Part shown: in pieces, positions 34,611-43,574 of the stretch
Layout: every line of letters starts with the position of its first letter
Numbering within the stretch: position 1 is the stretch's first letter
Assembly (NCBI RefSeq): GCF_000419765.1
Contig: NZ_ATTQ01000011.1
Location: forward strand, 1 to 64,000
Direction of reading: 5' to 3'
Length of the DNA stretch: 64,000 nucleotides
Source: Rhizobium mongolense USDA 1844
Lineage (GTDB): Bacteria > Pseudomonadota > Alphaproteobacteria > Rhizobiales > Rhizobiaceae
Notes under the pieces: model-generated
What the model saw: the letters and a program-made list of their open reading frames with translations, nothing else
What the model was told of the DNA's origin: nothing
Database searches by the model: none
Translations under genes and position numbers: made by a program

Positions 34611-35816
34611 TCAAACTCGTTCGAGAGCTATTGCAATCCCTTGGCCGACGCCGATGCACATCGTCGAGAGCGAATAGCGCCCGCCCGATTCGATGAGCTC
34701 CAGCGCAGCGGTTCCGGTAATGCGCGCGCCCGACATGCCAAGCGGATGGCCGAGCGCGATGGCGCCCCCATTGCGATTGACGCGGGGATCGTCATCGACA
34801 ATCCCAAGTTCGCGCAGCACGGCCAGCCCCTGCGAAGCAAAGGCTTCGTTCAGCTCGATGACATCGAACTGATCCTCAGTCATGCCGAGCCGCGTCATCA
34901 GCTTGCGCGATGCCGGAACCGGTCCGATCCCCATGACGCGCGGCGGCACGGCGGCGGCAGCACCGCCCAGGATACGCGCGATCGGCCTCAGGCCATGCTT
35001 CCGCGCCGCTGCTTCGGAGGCCAAGACCAATGCCGCGGCGCCGTCGTTGACGCCAGACGCATTACCGGCCGTGACCGTGCCTCCTTCTTTCTTGAACGGC
35101 GTGCCAAGCTTTCTTAGGGTTTCCATCGTCGTTGCGCGCGGATGCTCATCCTTCTCGATTACCACGGGAGCGCCCTTGCGCTGTGCGATCACGACTGGCG
35201 TGATCTCCTTCGCCAGCCGGCCGTTTGCCTGAGCGGCGGCGGCCTTAGCCTGCGAACGCAGTGCGAAGCTATCCTGATCCTCGCGGCTGACCTTGTAATC
35301 CTCGGCGACGTTCTCGCCCGTTTCCGGCATGGAATCGACGCCATACTGTTTCTTCATTAGCGGGTTGATAAAGCGCCAGCCGATCGTCGTGTCGTAGATT
35401 TCGGCATTGCGCGAAAAGGCCATGTCCGCCTTCGGCATCACGAATGGTGCGCGCGACATGCTCTCCACGCCGCCTGCAATCATCAGTTCCGCCTCGCCGG
35501 CCCGAATGGCGCGCGCAGCGGCGATGACCGCATCCATGCCCGAGCCGCAGAGCCGGTTGATCGTCGTCCCCGGGACTGCAATCGGAAGGCCTGCAAGCAG
35601 CAGCGACATCCGCGCCACGTTACGATTGTCCTCGCCGGCCTGGTTCGCGCAGCCGAAAACGACGTCGTCGGCAGCCTCCCAGTCGATCGATGGGTTACGC
35701 TGCATCAGTGCTTTGAGAGGTACTGCCCCGAGATCGTCCGCGCGTACCGATGACAGAGAGCCGCCGAAGCGGCCGATCGGCGTGCGGATGTAGTCGCAGA
35801 TATAGGCGTCGCTCAT
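34611..35816 (-). CDS. pcaF: 3-oxoadipyl-CoA thiolase
   Basis: Last step of the beta-ketoadipate pathway: 3-oxoadipyl-CoA plus CoA gives succinyl-CoA and acetyl-CoA. The 401-residue length is exactly usual. The nucleophile is Cys90 (NRLCGSGMDAV), with the catalytic GHPLGMSGARI His and the CIGVGQG Cys near the C-terminus. ATG 35816 follows GAGGAAGAAACC. It is the third gene of pcaIJF, ten bases after pcaJ. The degree of match to the PcaF branch rather than acetoacetyl-CoA thiolase rests on the operon context. Confidence 0.95.
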   Translation of the reverse strand: MSDAYICDYIRTPIGRFGGSLSSVRADDLGAVPLKALMQRNPSIDWEAADDVVFGCANQAGEDNRNVARMSLLLAGLPIAVPGTTINRLCGSGMDAVIAAARAIRAGEAELMIAGGVESMSRAPFVMPKADMAFSRNAEIYDTTIGWRFINPLMKKQYGVDSMPETGENVAEDYKVSREDQDSFALRSQAKAAAAQANGRLAKEITPVVIAQRKGAPVVIEKDEHPRATTMETLRKLGTPFKKEGGTVTAGNASGVNDGAAALVLASEAAARKHGLRPIARILGGAAAAVPPRVMGIGPVPASRKLMTRLGMTEDQFDVIELNEAFASQGLAVLRELGIVDDDPRVNRNGGAIALGHPLGMSGARITGTAALELIESGGRYSLSTMCIGVGQGIAIALERV

Positions 35817-35826
35817 GGTTTCTTCC

Positions 35827-36531
35827 TCAAAGTTCCGGAACGACAAGGTCGGCAATTGGCCCTTCGACGTGGAGCGGCGCGCCGGTCATGGCCTGCAGTT
35901 CCTCCGTCGAGATCGCCGCCAGCTTCTCACGCAGCACGAAACGTCCCTTCACAATGTCGACGATGGCGTGGCTCGTATAGACGCGCGTGATGCAGCCGAC
36001 GCCGGTCAGCGGGAAATTGCATCTGGCGACGAGCTTCGGCTCGCCGTTCTTGGTGACGTGTTCTGTAATGACAAAGACCTGCTTGGCGCCATGGACGAGA
36101 TCCATCGCGCCGCCGACGGCCGGCACGCCCTTGCTACCGACGCGCCAGTTGGCCAGATCGCCGCTCTGGGCAACCTGATAGGCACCGAGGATGGCGACGT
36201 CGAGATGGCCGCCGCGCACCATGGCAAAACTGTCGGCGTGGTGGAAGAAGGACGCACCAGGCCTCAGCGTCACCGGCCTCTTGCCGGCATTGATCAGATC
36301 CCAGTCCTCTTCGCCGACAGGTGGCGCTTCACCGAAGTTCAAGATACCGTTCTCGGTATGGAAGATCGCCTGCCGACCGGGCGGCTGGTAGCGGGCCACC
36401 ATTTCGGGAAAGCCGATGCCGAGGTTCACATAGGCGCCGTCGGCAATATCCTGAGCGGCACGCCAGGCGATCTGAGCATTGGAAAGCTTGATGTCTTCGC
36501 GAGTTGTCGCGGGTCGGGTATCGACGGTCAT
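35827..36531 (-). CDS. pcaJ: 3-oxoadipate CoA-transferase subunit B
   Basis: Beta subunit of the succinyl-CoA:3-oxoadipate CoA-transferase, 234 residues. It shows the conserved YVNLGIGFPEMVA and the catalytic glutamate (Glu60) in HTENGILNFGEAP, which forms the CoA thioester. ATG 36531 overlaps the pcaI stop by four bases (ATGA), so the two subunits are translationally coupled in equal amounts. A longer frame to 36696 merely overlaps pcaI. Confidence 0.95.
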   Translation of the reverse strand: MTVDTRPATTREDIKLSNAQIAWRAAQDIADGAYVNLGIGFPEMVARYQPPGRQAIFHTENGILNFGEAPPVGEEDWDLINAGKRPVTLRPGASFFHHADSFAMVRGGHLDVAILGAYQVAQSGDLANWRVGSKGVPAVGGAMDLVHGAKQVFVITEHVTKNGEPKLVARCNFPLTGVGCITRVYTSHAIVDIVKGRFVLREKLAAISTEELQAMTGAPLHVEGPIADLVVPEL

Positions 36532-37235
36532 ACGTAAGCCACTCCGGCTCGAACGAGCTCTTCTTCCTGCTGCGGATTGGATATCTCGACGAGACGGTCG
36601 ACGAAGATGCCCGGTGTGACGACATGTTCGGGATCGATCCCGCCCGCAGGCACGATCTTCGAGACCTGTGCGATCGTCTTTGCAGCCGCCATGCACATCA
36701 GCGGGTTAAAGTTCCGGCCGGCTTTGTTGTAGGTGAGATTGCCGTGCAAGTCGCCGATATGCGCCTTCACGATTGCAAAATCGGCCTTCAACCAGCGCTC
36801 CTGGACATAGTGCCTGCCATCGAATTCGGCGACTGTCTTGCCTTCGGCAAGCTCGGTGCCGTAGGCCGTCGGCGTGTAGAAAGCCGGGATGCCGGCACCG
36901 GCGGCACGGATGCGTTCGGCAAGCGTCCCCTGCGGCACAAGTTCCAGCTCGATCTCCCCGGCGAGGTACCTTTGCGTGAAGGCACGCGGATCCGAGGAAC
37001 GCGGGAAGGAGCAGATCATTTTCCGCACCATGCCGGCGTCGATCATCGCGGCGATGCCGATGCGGCCGTTGCCGGCATTGTTGTTGATGACGGTCAGGTT
37101 CTTCGGTCCCTTGTCGATGAGGGCATGGATAAGCTCGATCGGAGCCCCTGAGCCGCCGAAACCACCGATCATGATGCTAGCGCCGTCACTGATTTCGCAG
37201 ACGGCTTCCGAAACGCTCCTGATTGTCTTGTCCAT
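36528..37235 (-). CDS. pcaI: 3-oxoadipate CoA-transferase subunit A
   Basis: Alpha subunit of the CoA-transferase that activates 3-oxoadipate with succinyl-CoA, 235 residues. Conserved features are IMIGGFGGSGAPIELIHALI (CoA-binding glycine loop) and the ending GIFVDRLVEI. ATG 37235 follows GGAGAGATCCCGC. It is the first gene of pcaIJF, divergent from pcaR with a 150-base promoter region in which a candidate PcaR operator lies. Confidence 0.95.
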   Translation of the reverse strand: MDKTIRSVSEAVCEISDGASIMIGGFGGSGAPIELIHALIDKGPKNLTVINNNAGNGRIGIAAMIDAGMVRKMICSFPRSSDPRAFTQRYLAGEIELELVPQGTLAERIRAAGAGIPAFYTPTAYGTELAEGKTVAEFDGRHYVQERWLKADFAIVKAHIGDLHGNLTYNKAGRNFNPLMCMAAAKTIAQVSKIVPAGGIDPEHVVTPGIFVDRLVEISNPQQEEELVRAGVAYV

Positions 37236-37344
37236 GCGGGATCTCTCCTTGCCGAATAGGCGCGATGCGCTCCTCCCATGCCCGTGATCACGAATAGTGC
37301 GAGACGCAATCAGCGGCAAGATATTTTGTGCGTTATTTGACTTT

Positions 37345-37361
37345 TGTTCGCATATCGCACA
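37345..37361. promoter_or_regulatory. Candidate PcaR operator between pcaI and pcaR
   Basis: TGTTCG-CATAT-CGCACA is a 17-bp imperfect palindrome (one mismatch) in the pcaI-pcaR gap, with a third similar half site (GTGCG) upstream at about 37329. IclR-family activators bind such short palindromes. Assignment to PcaR rests on position only. Confidence 0.45.
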
Positions 37362-37388
37362 TAACTAAAACTCTGATCGGAGGTCAAA

Positions 37389-38144
37389 ATGCGGGAAACG
37401 GATTTCGTCAGCGGCTTTGCCCGCGGCTTGAGAGTCATCGAAGCCTTCGGTGAGACCCACCAGCGTCTGTCGATCACAGAAGCTTCCAAGCTCGCCGGCC
37501 TTGACCGCGCCACCGTCCGCCGCTCGCTTCTGACGCTCGCAGAGCTCGGTTATGCGGATTACGACGGAAAGTTCTTCACATTGACGCCGAAGATCTTGCG
37601 CCTCGGCCATGCCTTTCTCTCGGCAACACCCTTGCCCCTGCAGATCCAACCGCATCTCGACCAATTGTCCGAAAAGGCCGGGCAGAGCGCCTCGGCCTCG
37701 GTTCTCGATGGCAGCGAGATCGTCTATATCGCCCGCGCCTCGCAACGCCGCATCATGTCTATCAATCTGACGCCCGGCAGCCGTCTGCCTGCCTATTGCG
37801 CCTCGATGGGCCGCGTGCTGCTCGCAGCACTGCCGGAAAGCGAAGCGCGGGCTATTCTTGGCCGGACGGAATTGAAGCAGAACACGCCGAACACCAAGAC
37901 CGACCCGGAAGACCTGATTGCCGAATTCCGCCGCATCCGCTCAAAAGGCTATGCCATCATCGATCAAGAGCTTGAAATCGGCCTTTGCTCCATCGCCGTT
38001 CCGGTCGAAAACGATCGAGGTCAGACTGTTGCAGCAATCAACATTGGAGCGCCGGCAGCCCACGCCCCTGCATCGGAAATGGCCGGGCGCTATCTGCCTC
38101 TTTTGCAAGAGACGCAAAGGGCCTTGCGGCTGGTTTTGCGATAG
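37389..38144 (+). CDS. pcaR: IclR-family regulator PcaR
   Basis: Transcription activator of pcaIJF that responds to beta-ketoadipate, 251 residues. It has an N-terminal winged helix (SITEASKLAGLDRATVRRSLLTL) and the C-terminal IclR effector domain (GSRLPAYCASMGRVLLAALPE). The opening ETDFVSGFARGLRVIEAF matches the PcaR/PobR type of IclR proteins. ATG 37389 follows GGAGGTCAAA. Divergent from its presumed target operon, which is the arrangement known in rhizobia. Confidence 0.93.
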   Translation: MRETDFVSGFARGLRVIEAFGETHQRLSITEASKLAGLDRATVRRSLLTLAELGYADYDGKFFTLTPKILRLGHAFLSATPLPLQIQPHLDQLSEKAGQSASASVLDGSEIVYIARASQRRIMSINLTPGSRLPAYCASMGRVLLAALPESEARAILGRTELKQNTPNTKTDPEDLIAEFRRIRSKGYAIIDQELEIGLCSIAVPVENDRGQTVAAINIGAPAAHAPASEMAGRYLPLLQETQRALRLVLR

Positions 38145-38181
38145 CGGTGCGAAAGCCCTTCCCCCGCAAGCCGAAGCGAAG

Positions 38182-39063
38182 TCATACCCCGAGCCTCGTC
38201 CGCTCGGCCATACGCCATATGCGCGGCGTCTCGCCCGTCCGTTTCAGAAAGAAGCGCGAGAAGTAGGCCGGATCGGCAAAGCCCAACCGGTAGCCGATCT
38301 CCTGGACGCTGCCGAAGGTGAAGACCAGTTCGCGTTTTGCCTCGTCCGTCAGCTTGCGGGCAATGAGTTCGTGCATGCTATGTCCCGTTGAAGCCTTGAC
38401 GATGCGGTTCAGATGCGTCGGTGAGATGCCGAGCGCGCGAGCGTAGAAGGCGGCCGGCTTATGTCCCCTTAGATGCTGCTGCATCAGGCCGCTTAGAACC
38501 TCCATGCGCCGGCTATTCTCATCGGCCATCTCACTCTCGTCACCTTCGCAAATCCGCGCCGTCAGTTGCAGAGCGGAAGTCAGATAGGCATCCAGCAGAT
38601 CGTTCCGGCCGCTCCGCCGCCCCGAAAATTCTTCTCCCAACCGCGTCAGCGTCTGCGCCACGTACGCAGCATCCTCGTTTTGCATATCGAGTTCCGTCAG
38701 GTGCGGTTTCGCCAGCCACTCCCCCAACCAGCTGCGATCGCCAGGTGTGGCCTTCAGATGCGAGGCGAGCACCGTGATAACAAAGCCATCGATATCTTTC
38801 GAAAAGCGGAAGCCGTGCCTCAGGCCGGGCGGTACGGTGATCACCGAGCGCGGATGGATTGCATGCCGCTCCTGGCCGAAGATCGCATCGCCCGATCCGG
38901 CATTGATGTACAAGATCTGAAGGAAGTTTTCATGCCGATGCAGCCGGATTTCCCAGTGATGAAGGCTGCTGCGCGATGGAATTGTCTCGCAATGCACCCA
39001 GAAATCCGGCTTCTTGCCGGCACTCTCGCCATAGAGCTCATAGGTCGGAATGAATTTCGTCAT
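38182..39063 (-). CDS. pobR: AraC-family regulator PobR
   Basis: Activator of pobA in response to 4-hydroxybenzoate, 293 residues. The N-terminal cupin-like sensing domain (IRLHRHENFLQILYINAG) is followed by the AraC double helix-turn-helix (ALGISPTHLNRIVKASTG, EIGYRLGFADPAYFSRFFLKRTG). The ATG at 39063 is chosen by family start; the longer frame to 39282 overlaps pobA and is not protein-like. Divergent from pobA with 112 bases between, as in other rhizobia, where PobR is AraC-type rather than IclR-type. Confidence 0.92.
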   Translation of the reverse strand: MTKFIPTYELYGESAGKKPDFWVHCETIPSRSSLHHWEIRLHRHENFLQILYINAGSGDAIFGQERHAIHPRSVITVPPGLRHGFRFSKDIDGFVITVLASHLKATPGDRSWLGEWLAKPHLTELDMQNEDAAYVAQTLTRLGEEFSGRRSGRNDLLDAYLTSALQLTARICEGDESEMADENSRRMEVLSGLMQQHLRGHKPAAFYARALGISPTHLNRIVKASTGHSMHELIARKLTDEAKRELVFTFGSVQEIGYRLGFADPAYFSRFFLKRTGETPRIWRMAERTRLGV

Positions 39064-39175
39064 CGCACGCACATCTCTTGATGTTCGATTTGTGCAATTT
39101 CTCGGATGAAAAGTCCATTGCCGGGGCCGTCGCCTGAGAGGAGAATTTGACAAAAGACAAGCGCGGGGAGGAAGC

Positions 39176-40348
39176 ATGCGCACACAGGTTGCGATTATCG
39201 GCTCCGGGCCATCCGGACTTCTGCTCGGCCAGCTTTTGACGGAGGCCGGTATCGAAAACGTCATTCTGGATCGGGTCGGCAAGGACTACATTCTCGGACG
39301 CGTTCGTGCCGGGGTATTGGAGGAAGGCACGGTTAACCTTATGGATCAGGCAAAGGCCGGCGCCCGAATGCATGCCGAAGGCCTGCCGCATGACGGCTTC
39401 TCGCTTGCCTTCGACGGTCGCGATCACCGCATCGATCTCTTTGGGCTTACCAGAGGCAAGCGCGTGGTGGTCTATGGCCAGACGGAACTTACACGCGACC
39501 TGATGGACCATCGCGAAAAGAGCGGCGCCTTGACGATCTACGACGCGGCTGACGTCCAGCCGCACGAATTCAACGGCCGGTTCCCCTGCGTCACCTATAA
39601 CAAGGACGGCACCACGCATCGTATCGATTGCGATTTCATCGCCGGCTGTGACGGCTTTCATGGTGCAAGCCGCAAAGCCGTACCGGAAAATTCGCTCCGC
39701 GCCTTCGAGAAGGTCTACCCCTTCGGCTGGCTCGGCATCTTGGCTGACGTGCCGCCGGTCAGCCACGAGTTGATCTATGCCAACCATCCTCGCGGCTTCG
39801 CGCTCTGTTCGATGCGCTCGCAGACCCGCAGCCGCTATTACATCCAGTGCCCGCTCGATGAAAAAATCGAGAACTGGGGCGACGACCGTTTCTGGGCGGA
39901 ACTCCGCCGCCGCCTTCCAACTCACCACGCAGACGCAGTGATCACCGCACCGTCGTTCGAAAAGTCGATCGCACCGCTTCGATCCTTCGTCTCCGAGCCG
40001 ATGCGTTTCGGCCGGCTGTTCCTGGTCGGGGATGCCGCCCATATCGTCCCGCCAACGGGCGCCAAGGGCCTCAACCTCGCCGCCAGCGACGTATACTACC
40101 TTTTCGGCGGCCTTATCGAGCATTATCAGGATCGCTCGAATGCCGGTATCGATGCTTATTCCGAACGCGCTCTCTCCCGCGTCTGGAAAGCCGTCCGCTT
40201 CTCCTGGTCGATGACGAGGATGATGCACCGGTTCCCCGATACGAGCGACTTCGACCAGAAGATCCAGGAAGCCGAACTCGACTATTTGACGCATTCCCAG
40301 GCAGCCGCGACAGCGCTTGCGGAAAACTATGTTGGACTTCCCTACTAG
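39176..40348 (+). CDS. pobA: 4-hydroxybenzoate 3-monooxygenase
   Basis: FAD- and NADPH-dependent hydroxylase of 390 residues that converts 4-hydroxybenzoate to protocatechuate, the entry compound of the pca pathway encoded nearby. The FAD-binding motif is AIIGSGPSGLLLG, the central DG motif is FIAGCDGFHG, and the second FAD motif is VGDAAHIVPPTGAKGLNLA. ATG 39176 follows GGGAGGAAGC. Confidence 0.97.
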   Translation: MRTQVAIIGSGPSGLLLGQLLTEAGIENVILDRVGKDYILGRVRAGVLEEGTVNLMDQAKAGARMHAEGLPHDGFSLAFDGRDHRIDLFGLTRGKRVVVYGQTELTRDLMDHREKSGALTIYDAADVQPHEFNGRFPCVTYNKDGTTHRIDCDFIAGCDGFHGASRKAVPENSLRAFEKVYPFGWLGILADVPPVSHELIYANHPRGFALCSMRSQTRSRYYIQCPLDEKIENWGDDRFWAELRRRLPTHHADAVITAPSFEKSIAPLRSFVSEPMRFGRLFLVGDAAHIVPPTGAKGLNLAASDVYYLFGGLIEHYQDRSNAGIDAYSERALSRVWKAVRFSWSMTRMMHRFPDTSDFDQKIQEAELDYLTHSQAAATALAENYVGLPY

Positions 40349-40570
40349 CAGAAGCGTTTCGCTTTCAAGCGGTCCCGCTGAAGGATCTCATCGGCCTGCT
40401 TGAGACGCTAGACGGCGGGCTTAGCTTCGGCTTGCCCACGCTAGAGGCATTTCGTCGAAAGGAATGCGAACCGGCCACCCGCAATTGCGTAGCCTCTGAA
40501 GCACGCAGGTCGCCGCGAAGGTGAAGAATTGCCAAGGCGATTTTCCATTTCTTCAAACGAGAACGCATCC

Positions 40571-41346
40571 TCAGAACCGAATGACCACACTTTCATGCGA
40601 CGCAAGTGAAAGGCAACCGTTCACCTCCTTACCTGTGAGCAAGTCGACGCCGGTTGGCAGTGACGAGACCTCGACTCTGCCTTCATCCGTATTGAGCACG
40701 AACAGGAGTTTCCTGTGGGCAGCTTCACGGACGGTCACTTCCACATTCGCGGGAAGGTCGGCGATCAGCGGCGCGATACCGGTGTGCGCGAAGAGCTGGT
40801 CAGCCAGGCCTTCGACCAAGGCCTCCGTAAGATACGTTCCGATGTAGACAGCACTACCCCTGCCCACTTTGCGGTTCGTAATGGCTGCCCGCCCGCTGGC
40901 AAAGCGGCTGCTCCACTGCCCAAGCACCTCGACATCCGCATCCACGTCCAGCAGTTCGTAGAGATGGGCGGCTTCGTGTTCCTGATTGCCGAGCACGAAC
41001 TTGTAACGTCTTGCGGCGGAGCTCGCCGGAAATCGCTTTGCGGGATTGTGCAGGCCGAACTCCGTCCCGTTGAGGCCGAACAGGCCATCGGCGCCGGGTT
41101 CGGCCACGCGCCCGAATTCCTCGACGCGAACGCCGCAAAGTTCGGAAAGGCCGCGTCCGGGTGCCAGTACCGTGGGGATGTGGTTATGCTCGTCGCGCGT
41201 GCCGGTCATGGCACCGATTACCAGCGTGCCGCCGTCCTTGACGAATGCCTCCACCTTCTCGTTCCATTCCGGCTTCCACATCACCCAATGAGGAACATAG
41301 AGCAGCTTTATTGGCGCGAGGTCATCCTCGGGATGGATAAAGCCGC
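40571..41346 (-). pseudogene. C-terminal remnant of a GH42 beta-galactosidase
   Basis: About 258 C-terminal codons of a glycoside hydrolase family 42 beta-galactosidase. The remaining part is the trimerisation domain (HPEDDLAPIKLLYVP, EAFVKDGGTLVIG, DEHNHIPTVLAPGRGLSELCGVRVEEF) and the final beta domain. The catalytic barrel is missing. Upstream of about 41346 the frame runs antisense through a ROK gene remnant and loses GH42 likeness. It is therefore a truncated, inactive gene whose 5' half and promoter were deleted. A 67-codon frame right after its stop (40365-40568) is not recognised. Confidence 0.85.
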
Positions 41347-41917
41347 AGGCAATACCCTGTTCGGCGTCGGGCGGGATCATCGGGACTTTGCAGCGCTTGC
41401 GATAGGTGCGGGTATCGGCTGTTCCCTTGTGATCAAGGGCGAGATCTATCACGGAAGCCACAGTGCCGCTGGCAAGCTTGGCCACACGACCTCCGTTCCG
41501 AATGGCCGCTTATGTGAATGTGGTCGGCGGGGATGCCTGATGGCGCATGCAGCCGAGCCTTACATGCTGGACCAATGGCAGAGCCGGTCCGGCTCGTCGA
41601 TAAGCCGCGATGAGTTTGCCAGGTCCGTCGAACGTCAAGAAGACCTCGCACTTTCGATTTTGTCGGACTGTGGTTCGAGGATCGGACGACATCTGGCCGA
41701 CATCGTCAACCTGTTCGATCCGGAGATCATCGTCGTGGGCGGAGAAGCCGTGCAATTCGGTGATGCGCTACTCGACCCGATCCGCAAAACAATGGAGGAA
41801 TTCGCGTTCTTCACCAAGCCGGAACTCTGCTCGTTGAGCAGGGCCGCTGTGCACTCGACGCTCCCAGGGCAACCGTCGAGCGGCATCAAGCGCCAGGAGT
41901 GTCTGTCTTCATGCTAG
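41341..41917 (+). pseudogene. C-terminal remnant of a ROK-family regulator/sugar kinase
   Basis: About 190 C-terminal codons of a ROK protein: TLFGVGRDHRDFAALAIGAGIG, GSHSAAGKLGHTT, and the zinc-binding CECGRRGCL, followed by PEIIVVGGEA. The N-terminal helix-turn-helix and first half of the sugar-binding fold are missing. It begins exactly where the divergent GH42 remnant ends, so one deletion removed the 5' halves of both genes and the promoter region between them. ROK regulators commonly lie beside sugar hydrolases, which supports a former divergent pair. Confidence 0.85.
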
Positions 41918-42135
41918 ATACCAAACCGCAACGATGCGCGGGGTGCCCGGTGGCCAAAATCAATCTCCAAGCGGGTAACTCCTATGTCTTTCAGCAAGTG
42001 ATCATTTAGAGCCGAAAGCGCACAGCTGGTGGCTGGCGGCTCCTCCCTGCCGCCAAATGTTCCAATGACGGCCCGCAATATTCTGAGCAGCATCCACTCC
42101 ACCGTTCGGAGCGGCCGTTTTGTGGCTGACGTCAT
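41914..42135 (-). CDS. DUF1127 small protein
   Basis: A 73-residue basic protein whose C-terminal half contains LNDHLLKDIGVTRLEIDFG, the DUF1127 motif (L-x-D-I-G-x-x-R). Small DUF1127 proteins in alphaproteobacteria are linked to RNA turnover and phosphate or carbon metabolism; this copy is unplaced. ATG 42135 follows GGAGAG by eight bases. Its end overlaps the end of the convergent ROK remnant by four bases. Confidence 0.8.
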   Translation of the reverse strand: MTSATKRPLRTVEWMLLRILRAVIGTFGGREEPPATSCALSALNDHLLKDIGVTRLEIDFGHRAPRASLRFGI

Positions 42136-42318
42136 TTGCAATGCTCTCCAATTTGGCGGCTGTAATTTGCGCACTCTGCAGAGATGGACGTGGTGAGGCT
42201 CCGCAATCACCGGTCCCTTCTTGCCTTGGGCCGGCAAGTGGACTCCTCCGGATGTTTTCACGGAAGAGGCACTGCCGTCCTGATGCAGGCCACTCCTGCT
42301 GAGTATACGATCGCCAGA

Positions 42319-43395
42319 TTAGAGCCGTGCTTCGAGGATCAGGTTGAACGGCGTTTCCATAGCGCGGCGGAAACGGGTGAAGCCCGCCTTGCGGAAGACT
42401 CCTGCCAGGCGGGCTTCGCCGGCCTGCGCACCAAGTACCATACGGCCGCCATCTGCAATTGCGTGGGCGCAGCAGATCGTCGTGGAAGCCGCATAATACA
42501 TTCTGGCAACCGGCGAGATATTGTCTTCCACCCGATCGTTGGCGAAGGGTTCCACGAGTACGACCGTACCATCTGGTTCAATCGCCTTAGCGGCATGTGC
42601 GGCCGCGGCAACGGGATCTCCCATATCGTGCAGGCAATCGAAGAAGCAGATCAGGTCGTAGCCGGTTCCTGGATAGTTGTCGGCAGGAGCTGCCGCGAAG
42701 GTTGCCTGCTCCGAAACGCCTGTCATGGTGGCAACCTTCCGGGCTTCGATCAGGGAGCCCTGATGAGTGTCGAAGCCACAAAATCTCGAAGCCGGAAATG
42801 CCTTGGCCATGAGGGCGGTGGAATGTCCGTGTCCGCAGCCGATATCGGCCACAAATGCCCCGGCCTTGAGTTTTTCGACGACTCCATCGAGAGCCGGCAG
42901 CCATTCGGCCACCAGGCTTGCCTTGTACGCATTGCGGTAGAAGGCGGCAACTCCGCAATAGAGACGTCCGTCATGGTCGCCCCACAGAACGCCGTTGCCA
43001 GTGCGGAAGGCCTCTACCGCCTTGTCCTCGTCCGCCCACATTGAAGCAGGGACTGCCCAGGCGTTAGGAATGAAGACAGGGCTATCCTCGTCGGCAAGGA
43101 CAAGCGCTTGCTCCGGCGTGAGCTCATATGTACCGCTGATCGCGTGGTAAGCGACATAGCCGCCAGCGACCTGCGAATTGAGCCATTCGCGAACGTAGCG
43201 TTCGGCGCATCCGGCGCGGCGGGCAAGCTCGTGCGATGTAAGCGGACCTGCTTCGGCCATGGTCTTATAAAGGCCGAGCCGGTTTCCAAGACTCACCATC
43301 ACGCCGCCATAGCCGGCCGAAAGATCTCCGACTACGCGCGAAAGAAGCGTATCCAGCTTTGCAGAATCGATCGTGCTGTTTTGGACATGTCCCAT
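42319..43395 (-). CDS. Class I SAM-dependent methyltransferase with winged-helix N-terminus
   Basis: A 358-residue protein. The N-terminal dimerisation/winged helix (LTSHELARRAGCAERYVREWLNSQVAGGYV) is followed by a SAM-binding Rossmann fold with motif I VADIGCGHGHSTALMAKAFP and an acidic FFDCLHDMGDP. The family resembles O-methyltransferases and the S-adenosylmethionine-dependent transcriptional-type proteins of actinobacteria. ATG 43395 follows AGGGGAATTGAA. It is divergent from a GlxA-like regulator at 43575, which may control it. Substrate unknown. Confidence 0.85.
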   Translation of the reverse strand: MGHVQNSTIDSAKLDTLLSRVVGDLSAGYGGVMVSLGNRLGLYKTMAEAGPLTSHELARRAGCAERYVREWLNSQVAGGYVAYHAISGTYELTPEQALVLADEDSPVFIPNAWAVPASMWADEDKAVEAFRTGNGVLWGDHDGRLYCGVAAFYRNAYKASLVAEWLPALDGVVEKLKAGAFVADIGCGHGHSTALMAKAFPASRFCGFDTHQGSLIEARKVATMTGVSEQATFAAAPADNYPGTGYDLICFFDCLHDMGDPVAAAAHAAKAIEPDGTVVLVEPFANDRVEDNISPVARMYYAASTTICCAHAIADGGRMVLGAQAGEARLAGVFRKAGFTRFRRAMETPFNLILEARL

Positions 43396-43574
43396 TTCAA
43401 TTCCCCTGTTCAAGAGCCCCCGGAAGCGGAGGGCGGGGAGAGCATCGCAGTTTTAGGGAGCGGCCGGCAGAGCGGAACTGTCCAGAAACGGGCCGATCGT
43501 GCCACATCACCGGGGCGTGGCGCGGTTGCCCCATCGGCGTTATCGTGTCGTCCTTGCGTCAAAGGAAATCTAAC

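Noticed and set aside
40365..40568. 67-codon frame right after the GH42 remnant
   Set aside because: Good position for a downstream gene but no recognisable sequence or ribosome site; more likely decayed or noncoding.
42184..43044. Long plus-strand frame of 286 codons antisense to the methyltransferase gene
   Set aside because: It lies wholly opposite the well-supported methyltransferase gene, has no family resemblance and no convincing ribosome site. It is a coding-strand shadow.
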